NCBI GenBank assembly: GCA_036971715.1
Contig: JAVHJL010000004.1
Coordinates: forward strand, 1,860,001-1,924,000
From: Arthrobotrys musiformis
Lineage: Eukaryota; Ascomycota; Orbiliomycetes; Orbiliales; Orbiliaceae
Reading direction: 5' to 3'
DNA: 64,000 nucleotides
Part shown: in pieces, positions 23,696 through 34,138 of the stretch
Layout: every line of letters starts with the position of its first letter
How positions within the stretch are numbered: position 1 is the first letter of the stretch
Made by a program: the position numbers and the translations under genes
The notes under the pieces: generated by a model
What the model saw: the letters and a program-made list of their open reading frames with translations, nothing else
Database searches by the model: none
Told to the model about the DNA's origin: nothing

Positions 23696-24892
23696 ATGGA
23701 GGATACTCTTTCATCACCATATCCCGCAAGGATGGTTACCTTCCTAGTTCAAGGAACGCCTGTTACCCTCTCTGAAGACATCATACTAGAAAAATGCCCG
23801 TACAGCAAACTCGCTGATATCGCCAGCTACAGTCTTCCAGGGGAGACTGCAACTATCGACTGCCCTCTTGAAGTATGTTCCCCTAGAGTAGACCCTGAGT
23901 AGATATATACTCAGATAGCCTCGGCCGGATTTTAACACCGTTTGTGGTAGGAATTTAATGAATTAATCGAATATCTGAAGACTGGGAAGCTGGACGATAG
24001 CGATGAAGGCAAGCTTGACAAGCTGCTCAAAGTCTTCCGGCTTCTGGAAGTCCCTATCCCAGAGTTCTTGAAGCTCAAACTCATGTCGAGAAATTCGGAG
24101 GCGTCGACGAGCTATTCAGCAGCGGCTGGAAGTTCCTCGCAGTCCGCATATGCAGATACTGGGCTTCCTAGTTATGATTCCGTAGCACCTTCGGGGAGCT
24201 CTGGAACATACGGTGGCTCCCTCGGTTTTGGAAAAATACAGACGGAACCATTAACGATCCAACAGAAGATTGCTTTGGCCGTAGAAGATAGGCTGACGAA
24301 CTTGCTTATGGAGCATATCTTGCCTCTCGTTGAAAGCCAGGCTACCTCTGGTATTTATAACGGAGCATTCATTCTCGTCCCTTCAAATAGTACCACACTG
24401 CAAAACCAAAAGGACCCATATGCCAATGACTACGACACTGGTGCACCGCTACCGCCGCCTGACGAAGAGGTCGTTGGTCTTTCAATTTCCAATATCTCTT
24501 TATTCAGCTACATGAAACTTGTCAGGCTTCAGGGCGCCGGCAATACCGTACAGTTCTTGATGCAGAGACAGGTCATCGAGGAGCTCACGAAGCAGCTGAA
24601 AGCGCGTCTACAGCTCCCTGATCCACCAGCGCCGCCGCCACCACAAGTCGTTCCACTACCAGTATCGCCACCGCCAGTTCAGAAGAAGTCAAGATGGGGC
24701 TGGGGGAGGTCGTCGTCGCAAACTTCGGTAGAGCCGATGCCCGCCCCAGTGGCACCTATTTTGCCACCTCCTGTCTCTAAAGGCCCAATCGATATCCGGG
24801 TCGAAGAAGTTAGTATGAGAAGGATGAACTTTATGGGTATCTACGAAACTACGACGGGGACTGTACTTGTTGTTGAAATATTCATTTCTTAA
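23696..24892 (+). CDS. Unknown protein with N-terminal BTB/T1-like fold and proline-rich tail
   Basis: Exons 23696-23872 and 23951-24892 join in phase 0 and give 372 aa. Residues about 10-95 (MVTFLVQGTPVTLSEDII..., then EFNELIEYLKTGKLD and LLKVFRLLEVPIPEFL) resemble a BTB/potassium-channel-tetramerisation-like domain in length and pattern. This is a weak pattern call, not a firm family assignment. The middle holds a Ser/Gly-rich linker and a helical segment with QQKIALAVEDRLTNLLMEH. The C-terminal third is proline-rich (APPPPQVVPLPVSPPPV), suited to SH3/WW-type binding, and is followed by a basic WGWGR patch and a short beta-rich end. There is no signal peptide or membrane helix. Function is unknown, and an adaptor role is inference. 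Confidence 0.8.
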
Positions 24893-26325
24893 GTGGTGGA
24901 CACTTAAAAAGGGGACGTCTGGGTACATTCGCTTCAGCATCCTACTAGGCACAATTGTCTCTCTTTTGATTGCGTTTGTCCGATGCATGGATATTGTAAA
25001 ATAACTTCGAATTGGTTTGCATGGCGTTTAACTTTTTTTTTTGTTTCTTTTCATCGATAGCTTTGTTTCGCATTGACCATCTCGGCTATTATCCATTTTC
25101 CCGTTCCTGCATCCCTTGAAGCTGGGGCCTGTTGTGCTACCGGGGTGATCTGGTGGCTTGAGAATATCATGGCCTTGACCGTCGCTAAGAGTCCACAAGA
25201 TTTTCACCGAATTGCTTGTCTTTAGCCTCACATTAGTGTCTGCCTTGTGCACAATCCTAGAAGGATCTCGCACATGACTGGAAAGGATGTCATGATATTG
25301 ATATGCACGCTTGACCTCGAGAGCTTTCAGAGCTTAGTTATCTACTGATAAGATTGGCATCATTGCATTGAACACCTGCGTCAACGCGTTTACTAGAATA
25401 CGCGGCCTCCGCATGTCCGACGAGTTATTTTATTTATTTTTTAGATTAAAATAAATTAAATGCTTATATAAATGTGCCAGTTGTATCTTTAAATATGCAA
25501 AAGGGCCGAAGACTGTGCTTGAAATCGTGGAATGTGGTCATCTTGTCGGAGATATACGTATGTATATGCAAGTACGGTACATACGAGGCATCAAGGCAGG
25601 TTGGTCCGGTTTGAGATATATAAGAATTAGCAATATATCACCAATCGTCCATACACATATCCAGACCAATTCCTAGGGTTGAATTTAATCAATTCGAAAT
25701 GATAAACTCAAGTTTGTCTAAATAGAATATCCAATTCCAGAGATATAACAAATCCAAGCCCTGGACCATGGAACGGACCGGTTAAATAGCAGAAACTGTC
25801 ACCGGCTCAACAACTCCCTCCGCATATATAGACACTTACCAAAGATCAGACCATCGAAACAAGATTCATGCAGGTTCTGGTTATGGTATCCCCCATGTCG
25901 GCTGAATGCGTTCCTCCCCATCTTTTTGGGGCTCCTGGGATCCTGTAAGCTTAAATCGCGGAATAAAGGGACCGTGGAAATCGGACATTTCTTTTTGAAG
26001 ATATGAGGTGCACTGATGTTTGTGATGTTTTATCGGATCGTTGACGTTTTGTTCCGGTGAAACGAGATTTGGCCCTGTTGAGGTTTAAAGATCACGGGTT
26101 ACATCATGCCATTTCGATTTTGAATGAATGGGATAGGGATGAGTATAAAGCGGATGGGTTTCCGGCTTGCTATAAAAGTTGTATATATGTATTAGAGATA
26201 TCTAGAGGGAAAGTGCTAAATATCGACATTTACAAGGAAGGACTGCGTCAATTCCTCATCTTCTTCTTCAAAATAGTGTATTTTTTTTTAAAATTTAGTA
26301 CGCAGTTACACCATATATTTCCACA
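24893..26325. other. Intergenic region upstream of the AA9 gene
   Basis: 1.4 kb with no recognisable gene. It is AT-rich around 25430-25500, has a GTAC/ATGTAC-rich patch around 25556-25582, and contains the likely AA9 core promoter in its last 200 bases. Confidence 0.5.
26151..26178 (+). promoter_or_regulatory. CGG-N8-CCG inverted repeat beside the AA9 TATA box
   Basis: CGG at 26151-26153 and CCG at 26162-26164 are separated by exactly eight bases, the inverted-repeat arrangement bound by dimeric Zn2Cys6 factors. TATAAAAG follows at 26171-26178, about 150 bases before the AA9 start codon. From memory, this spacing matches that described for the cellulase regulator ClrB in aspergilli. Binding here is inference. 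Confidence 0.55.
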
Positions 26326-27728
26326 ATGAAGGCAACAGGTGCAAGACTCGCCATTGCCGCCGCATCGGTCGCAGGAGCATCTGCACATTCCATCTTCCAG
26401 AAGGTAACACCAACGGCTCCACAAAATCAATCATGCGGTACTTTTTGAAATTGAGAGCAAGGGCTAAACGGGAATCCTTTCATGCGCAGTTGGCTGTGAA
26501 CGGTGTCGACCAAGGAACATCGTGTATTCGTTTGCCTCAAGGTCCATCTGCAAACTTCCCTGTCACCCTGGTCAGTTCGAATGACATCAGATGTAACGTT
26601 GGGGGTTCTACCGGTGTATCAGGGGTCTGCTCAGTCCCGGCCGGTGGCACTATCACCGTTGAGATGCATCCCACATACTCTGCCGCAGACCAGAGCTGCG
26701 ACGTCGAGGCCATTGGAGGTGCACATCACGGACCGGTTCAAGTGTATATGGTAAGCTATCCAATTTGACCTCTTCTAGGTGTATATTGCGCGATTGGGGA
26801 AATTTTCTAATTTATGAATAGCAAAAAGTCACCGATGCTACCACCGCAGATGGATCTGGACCCTGGTTTAAGGTCTATGCGGAGGGTTTGATTTCCGGAT
26901 ACAACGCTGGATACTGGGCAACTGACAGGATGAACGACAAGTATGCGAACCTAGAGCGAGCGAGGGTTAACTAAATGAAAAGGGATAAACTGACATATAT
27001 AATTTCTTAATAGCTGCGGTAAAGTCAATGTCGTTATCCCATCAGGCTTGGCACCTGGTAACTACCTCGTCCGTGCCGAGGTCATCGCTCTTCATGCCGC
27101 TTTCCAGACAAACGGAGCGCAATTTTATATTACATGTTATCAAAGTAGGTCGTTATTTGAAGAAATATTCTATGCTGTGTGCTACAGGACGCTAATATTA
27201 CCAAGTCAACGTCACTGGTGGCGGGACAGCCTCTCCCTCCGGCGTTCTCCTCCCAGGAGCATACAGCCCGACAGATCCAGGTATCTACTGGGACCTCTAC
27301 AGGTCCTTCGACAGCTATCCACTCCCAGGACCAACCGTCTATTCCGGTGGTAGCGGTCCAGCATCGAGCTCTACTACCACCACGCGAACCACAACTACCG
27401 CTACAACCTTGACTACCTCCGCGAGGACTACTACCCCATCTTCAACTACAAGGTCCACCACCACAACCACCACAGCCTCGACCACTACCCGCACTACAAC
27501 CACCCCCTCTACCACCAGCAGGACTACGACTAGTGCTTCGTCGGGAACCGGTGCTCCCCTTTGGGGCCAGGTAAGTCGAAGTTCTGCATAGCTTTATAGA
27601 TATCGTCTAGTGTAGCAACATAGCTAACTTCGAGTTCGCAGTGCGGTGGAATTGGTTGGACTGGTCCTACTACTTGTGCCTCCGGAACCTGTGTAAAGCA
27701 GAACGAGTACTACTCCCAATGCCAGTAA
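26326..27728 (+). CDS. Secreted AA9 lytic polysaccharide monooxygenase with CBM1
   Basis: Copper enzyme that oxidatively cleaves cellulose outside the cell. Exons are 26326-26403, 26490-26750, 26822-26940, 27014-27144, 27206-27570 and 27642-27728, all in phase, giving 346 aa. A signal peptide of 20 residues (MKATGARLAIAAASVAGASA) is followed directly by HSIFQK, so the mature protein begins with the copper-brace histidine. The second histidine lies in HHGPVQVYM, and the axial tyrosine in QFYITCYQINVTGGG. The catalytic domain is joined by a long Thr/Ser-rich linker to a C-terminal CBM1 (WGQCGGIGWTGPTTC...QC), encoded largely by the last exon. The CBM1 splits after WGQ. The gene lies about 1 kb upstream of a beta-glucosidase on the same strand, which fits a cellulose-use neighbourhood. 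Confidence 0.95.
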
Positions 27729-28786
27729 TAAATCTGGAGATAGTGAATAGGAAACCTCGGCGGTATGATATCGTAACCAATTGGAGTATAATATTGGTTG
27801 AGTTATGGTCTCCTGTAAATATGTACAAAAGCAGCCGAATTCAAGAAAGTTGTTGAAGTAAAGCGTTAACTTCTTAGAAATAATGGTATCTCCTTATTCC
27901 CGAGTTACTAATCCTCGAAGCCTCGAAGTGGATTTTAAATACAATGCCGCTGAATAATCCAACAAAGCTTCAATCCATCCTCGGCCATGATTATAACGTT
28001 AAGTCTAGAGGAGGATGACTAAGGGTAGTTGTTGTTTTTGTGTCATTTTTTTCCGCCGGAAGGTCTGTTGCGGAGAGACTTCGGCTAAATAGCAGGCTAT
28101 AAACCTCCATGTGAACCACATTTCAAGCTCCCTTCGACACACCATTGGAAGTTAATGCATGCCGGCGCTGAAAAGCAAGGCGATGGTATCCGGCATGAAT
28201 TTTCGGATCCGGAAGCAGGCCACCCGTGAAAGGTAAGAACCATGGGAAAAAAGGCGACGTTCCGCGATCATCCACACAGATTTTATAGCTATGCAGTATG
28301 CAATGGCCGGCATTAAGTTTAGACACACCACACCGATCCAGATGATATATGGCGGTCTTGCTACGGTACCTGTTTTACCCCACAAACGGCAACCCTTGTA
28401 GCCCAGACCGATGTCTCTCCACAGTTCGGATTGATACCGTAAATGGTGCTTCTGCTTCGCAATTGCTAGGGCTTGGGAGAGCCCACACGGCAGCCGAGTT
28501 TGCGCCTGCATACGCATACGGGCGGTAAAACTAGCTTAGCTACGACGGGTCTTATTTTCGTGTGAGGGCTCCTCAGGGTTGAATTCTTCCGAGAAGGAGG
28601 GTGATCTATGGGCTATGGCGGGGATGCTGCGGATGGGGAATGTGTATATAAAGAGATGCTTTCGGCCTCTTTGAGATTTTGATTATCGACATAACCTCTA
28701 ATACAACCAGTCGACTGAGGGTTCAATATCTCATATACTGCATCTAATTCTATATTTTGGGAGGAAACCTGAGATAGGCATACAAG
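27729..28786. other. Intergenic region between AA9 and GH3 genes
   Basis: About 1.06 kb holding the AA9 3' end and the GH3 promoter. I see no gene. The last 200 bases contain a strong TATA motif. Confidence 0.55.
28645..28653 (+). promoter_or_regulatory. TATA box of the second GH3 gene
   Basis: TATATAAAG, about 135 bases upstream of the start codon at 28787. This is a typical position for a fungal core promoter with a leader of about 100 bases. Confidence 0.6.
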
Positions 28787-31474
28787 ATGGACGCTGCTAC
28801 TTTGAAGGAGATCGAGGAGACATTGGCCCAACTTACGCTGGAAGAGAAGGTCTCCCTTCTTGCTGGCAAAGACTTTTGGAGGACGGTTCCCGTCCCCGAA
28901 AAGCAGGTCCCTTCGATCAAAGTATCTGGTATGTTCGCCCGCTATACCTCTTGTTTCATAAATTATAGCTCGCTAATGATGTCTATTCAGATGGCCCAAG
29001 CGGTGCGAGAGGAGACACCTTCATCGGAGGTCAGAAGGCAGCTTTCTTCCCATCAGGAATCTCAATGGGTGCCACTTTCAACCCAGAATTGGCTTACGAG
29101 ATCGGAGAGCTTCTCGGCGAAGAAGTCAAAGCGAAGTCTGCATCCGTTCTACTTGCTCCTACGGCATGCTGCCATAGATCACCGCTCGGTGGTAGGAACT
29201 TCGAGTCTTACAGTGAAGACCCATTGCTATCCGGAAAAATGGCATCGAGTTACATCCGCGGTGTCCAGTCGAGAGGCATCGCAGCCACAATGAAGCATTA
29301 CGCTGCCAATGAGCAAGAAACCTGGCGTCTATTCGTCGACGAAACGATAGATGAGACCACCCTGAGAGAGATTTACCTCAAGCCATTCGAAATCGCCATG
29401 AGAGAAGGAAGACCGTGGGCGGTTATGACAGCTTATAATATCATCAACGGCGTCCACTGCGACTCAAACCCATTCACTCTGAAGCAGGTGCTGAGAGGGG
29501 AGTGGGAATATGAAGGATTAGTCATGTCAGATTGGTTCGGATGCAATTCGATGGTCGAATCTGTGCTCGCAGGGCTGGACCTTGAGATGCCGGGACCAGC
29601 GAAGAAGAGACCGGTCAAGGAGTTTGTGGAAGCGGCGGAGAAGGATGAGAATGTTAGAAAGGCGATTGATGATTCCGCACGAAGGATTTTGACATTGATC
29701 GCAAAGGTTGGGAAGTGGAAGGATATGACTCCTGAGGCGCCTGAATACTCAAGAAATGATCCGGAAACCGGGAAATTGATTCGAAAGGCTGGCGGCGAGG
29801 GTGTCGTATTGCTAAAGAACGAAGGGAAGGCTCTGCCACTCCAGCCTGCTTCGTTGAAGAAGGTCGCCTTCATCGGACCCAATGCCAAAGCGACAGTAGC
29901 GGGAGGTGGTGGTTCTGCTAGCTTGGAGCCAAATTATTTGACCCAGCCATATGAGACCTTCGTGAATGCAATCAAAGAAATTAATGGAGACATTGAGGTC
30001 CCATGGGCACAGGGCTGCATTATCGGTAGGCTTTCCCACCATATAAAGATGAAGGGCTTTTGCGGCTAACCTAATTATTTTAGATCGTTGGATTCCCATC
30101 GTCGACATCGAGGGTGGATTCTGTAGGGTCGGTGGGCCCGACTCGGAAGCTGGTCTTTTCTTGGAATGGTTCCACGGTTACGAAGCCGCTGGCGAGCCAG
30201 TCGCCACTACTGTCTTCAAAACTTCAAACGCCTTCCTTTGGGACTCTCGGCCAGCCGATATCTCTCCATCAGAGGAATTCTCCGTCAAGTTCAGTGGTCA
30301 GATATCCGTCCCAGAAGACGGAAAATACAACATCAGCTTGAGCACCATCACAGCCGCTAAACTTTACCTGAATGGGGAACTCCTCATCGACAACTGGGAC
30401 TTCAAGGAACGAGGAAACCTTATGATGAACGTTGGATCTGAGGAAGTCGTAAAGACTGTCGAACTAAAGAAGGGAGAATGGTATCCAATCCTCATTCACA
30501 ATTCGTCTCTGTGGCCTAAGGATTCACCACGAGATCCACCAATGGAGGAAATCGGTGCTTTGGGAATCCGACTAGGAGTTGCAGCCGTCTACGACAACGC
30601 TACTTTGATAACACAAGCCGTGGACGCTGTTAAGGATTCGGATGCGGTCGTTATCGTCGTTGGCTTGAACAATGAGTGGGAGTCGGAGAGTTACGATAGA
30701 TCCGACACAAAGCTCCCCAATAACCAGGATGACTTGATCGAAGCGATCGCAAAGGTTCACCAAAACGTTATCGTTGTCAACCAAAGCGGTGCACCGGTCG
30801 ATATGCCATGGGTCGAGAATCCTAATGTCAAGGCTGTTGTGCAGGCATGGTACGCCGGACAAGAAGCTGGCAATGTGATCGCGGATGTTCTCCTCGGAAA
30901 GCAGAATCCTTCGGGCAAGCTACCTCTCACCTTCCCTATCAAAGTAGAAGACAACCCATCCTACCTTTATTTCCCAGGGAAGGACAAGAAGGTGGAATAC
31001 ACCGAGAAGTTGATGGTTGGGTATAGGTATTACGATACCGAAAATGTCCAAACTAGGTTCCCGTTCGGTTATGGTCTCTCGTACTCGACATTCTCCACTG
31101 GAGAGCCTTCGTTGTCAACCGCTGAGTTGTCCGAGGGGCAAAGCTTCACGGCTACCGTCGATGTTGCTAACACTAGTGACGTTGCCGGTGCCGAAGTTGT
31201 TCAGTTATATGTCAAGCGCCCGGCGTCGGTATCATCGATTAAGCGCCCAGTCAAGGAGCTTAAGGGATTCAAGAAAGTTCACCTAAGTGCTGGTGAAACG
31301 ACAGCTGCAAACATCACTGTAGACGACAAGAGTCTCGGTATTTGGAGCACAGAAGTTGGGAAATGGGTGGTCGAAGCAGGGGAGTACGAGGTTTTGATTG
31401 GTACAAGCTCTATCCAAGACGAGTTGAAGTCCGCCGGGAAGATTACTGTCAATGCCGCATGGTCGTGGATCTAA
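28787..31474 (+). CDS. GH3 beta-glucosidase with PA14 domain, intracellular type
   Basis: Hydrolyses cellobiose and other beta-glucosides. Exons 28787-28928, 28991-30025 and 30084-31474 are in phase and give 855 aa. The N-terminus (MDAATLKEIEETLAQLTLEEK) has no signal peptide, so action inside the cell is likely. Domain 1 has SDGPSGARG, HRSPLGGRNFESYSEDP, ATMKHYAANEQE and the nucleophile in VMSDWFG (Asp near 228). A PA14 domain spans about 395-560 (LFLEWFHGYEA, GKYNISLSTITAAKLYLNG). The second GH3 domain carries VVGLNNEWESESYDR and NQSGAPVDMPW. The C-terminal Fn3-like domain follows FPFGYGLSYSTF. The length matches fungal PA14-GH3 enzymes. All canonical motifs are intact, unlike the paralogue at 10304. 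Confidence 0.95.
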
Positions 31475-31812
31475 GCCACCAATCGCAAGATTGTGCAAGC
31501 TGTTATATATTTGAGTGTAAAAGACTATTCAGGGCTAGTAAAAGGCTAGAATCGACTATCAACTAATAATGCAAAACAGAATGTTTTTGTATTTAAAACC
31601 AAAGCACCAGATTAGTATCATTAAACTCGTGGCCACATTTACTGTACACGGAACGCCCTCCACAGGTATAAGTGCATCAAAATAACACAATAACTTCCAA
31701 ACGAGACAGCAAAACGTGGCGAAAGGATAGATATTACGCAAAAAAAAAACGGCAAAGCATATGTTTTAAAATTTTAACTTTTCCCTTCCAGAATGTTTTT
31801 TTGTTAGTATGT
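31475..31812. other. Tail-to-tail spacer, GH3 / second C6 factor
   Basis: A 338-base AT-rich spacer between converging stop codons. The 3' UTRs of the two genes probably overlap here. Nothing else is seen. Confidence 0.6.
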
Positions 31813-34138
31813 TTAAGCAGTGGCATTAGCCTCATTCCTAAGCCCTTGAAGCCAGCCCCGGTCTTCGGCGTTGTTTTCGCCGGCAAGCTTTGATAATAAT
31901 TCAAGAAACGCGACAAGGTAGGCCTCCGTTCTAGCCTTGTTTGCAAACGATGACGTTGAGGATGGCGTCGAGGGCTGTTGGCCATAGCTAATGTCATTTC
32001 GAATGTCATTGAGGAGCGATGCTGCAATTATTCTGATTTTGGCAATCTATATAGGCGCTGACGTTAGCACAAACTTCGCTGCGGGCTCATAGGGGAGGGG
32101 ACGTACAATGCTCTGGCCATTAGGCTCCAAATGCTCGAATTTAATGCATCTCATAACAACGAGCATTGCACGACAGATATAGTCTGTATCGTGTGTGACG
32201 TCGATTTCTTCGTTAGGATTAACGAGTTTGATTTTCCCGGATCCAGGCGACAGGTCTGACAACACTCGCGAGTAATCGGACAGAAATATTGAGAAGAGAT
32301 ATAATTGGGTAACATAGAGGTTTGCCTTTTGAACTTCGTAGGAAATCTCATGACGGTCCGGATCAGGGATGTTGATTCCATCTGGGAGTTCGGCGGCTGC
32401 CTGGTATAGAGTTTTCCTTCCTAGGAATGCTTGCATGCTGACGTAGATGTCGCCATCTGTCGTTGCATTTGCCGGCCAGGGGACCATTTCCAGTGGCAGC
32501 CCGTCCGCGTCTGTGCCGGCGTTGGCCTCCGCCATTCTCATATCCAGCTTGAGTTCAGGGGGCAGCCAATCCAGTGCCGTCTTCATATCTTTGAGGAAAG
32601 TCTTTAGGACTCTCCGTTTCATCTCCGGGTCCGCTGACCTCCAGACGCCTGTTTCATCATTGTGGCATGTTGCTACGTATTTGGCGTAGATAAGATGTAT
32701 CTTGGAGCAAGCGTTGAAGCCCACCATGTGGCTTATCTTAGTCTCCATTCGGGCCGCAGCAAAGTTGAAGGTTGTCGGTGTTATAAATGAATCGTCAATC
32801 TCTGCTGGGACCGTATCCAGATACAACTGATCCAGGTCTGCGGAACTGTATTTGAGGAACAAGGGCAAATTGATTTTTCCTTCCATGGAGTATCGGGATA
32901 TCTCTCCAACGACGGTGATCCAAAAAACACGTTTCCTAAGCTCCATGGTAATCAAATTGTTGGATGACATGAAACCATGGGAGAAATCCGGATTGTTAAA
33001 CTGGCTGGATGGGGAGGACCGTTCCAGGATAGTCAACGCCAATGACAACTCCGCAAAGTAGAATGAGCCCCTATTCGTATTATTCGAATACCAGGCGCTT
33101 AGTGATAGCAGATACAAGGATGAGAGTAGGGTCACATCCAGCCTTTCCAGATAATCCACAGGCCGAGCAAGTAAGGCAAGTCTGTGCGCACGCTCTGCCA
33201 TTTGGATAGCGGTGTTATAATACCGTCCTTGGCAGTATGACTGAAGCTTCCTTGGAAATGAAATGATTGTGACAGTGCACATTGCAAATATCAAAGATAA
33301 AAACATGGGATCGGATTTATCTCGTCTTGCGTTGAAATCTGAGGTGAAAGAAGGTTCGTGGACAATTGGATTGAGCGGGTAGATGTAATAGAAGAAATCC
33401 TTAAGAAGGAGCCTCAGGACGTCCCTTGGAAGAAGGAAATCCGTTGTGATGTCCATGCGATAGGCCGGTAATGCTGGAAAGGAACCAGAACTCGTAATCA
33501 CTGGAGATAGGGCGCTGAAAAAGCCACTGGAACTCGAGCCCCCAGTATCAGGAAACTGCCCCACTGACGGAGAGAAAACAGTAGCATTTGAGGGGGTTCT
33601 ATGAGATCGGTGTACGCCCTCAGACTGATCGGATCCCGGCGGCAATGATACCAGCCTGGTAGTAGTCGTCGGGGTCGAAACTTGTATGGGCGCACTTGTG
33701 ACATCGGAAATCTGCATCGGCGATGGTTCCAATCCATTTTGTTCCGGGTGCGCTCTCGGGAGATCCTTCGTTCGCCTTTTGGGATAATCAGTTTATACAA
33801 CGCAAGACAAAATATCGCGATGAAGATTTTTATAGTTACCTGACCGGAGGTCCTGGTTTCTTCCGAGCCCGTGTATACGCGCAGAGCAAACCTTGAGCCT
33901 GGCAGGGCTTACATGGAGGATTTCCTTCGTCGCATCGAACTTTTCTCAGCCGGCAAGCATCGCAAGCCTGGCGCAACCTGGTTCGCTTCTTCCTGACTTT
34001 ATCTTGGGGCGAAGTGATACCGGCTTCGCGATCTCCAGTGTCCGAGTGAGGGCTGTCGTGGTCTACAGGTTGTGAATTGTTCAGGCCTTGGTCCTCGCCG
34101 CCGTCCGGGAGCATCGCTGATGCTTCTGCATCCGCCAT
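31813..34138 (-). CDS. Zn2Cys6 transcription factor with fungal_trans domain
   Basis: Nuclear regulator. Exons on the minus strand are 34138-33840, 33775-32107 and 32046-31813, in phase, giving 733 aa. The zinc cluster lies at residues 59-86 (Cys 59, 62, 69, 76, 79 and 86: ACDACRLRKVRC...C), preceded by KKRTRLRQ and followed by a basic linker ending KKPGPP. That linker type occurs in sugar-metabolism C6 factors. The middle homology region (about residues 200-500) includes FFYYIYPLNPIVHEPSF, MAERAHRLALL and ELRKRVFWITVVGEISRYS. The last exon ends in a helical QGLRNEANATA tail. I used the ATG at 34138 because it starts MADAEAS, although the frame is open further upstream. It is tail to tail with a beta-glucosidase and near an AA9 gene, so a pathway-specific role is plausible but unproven. 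Confidence 0.92.
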
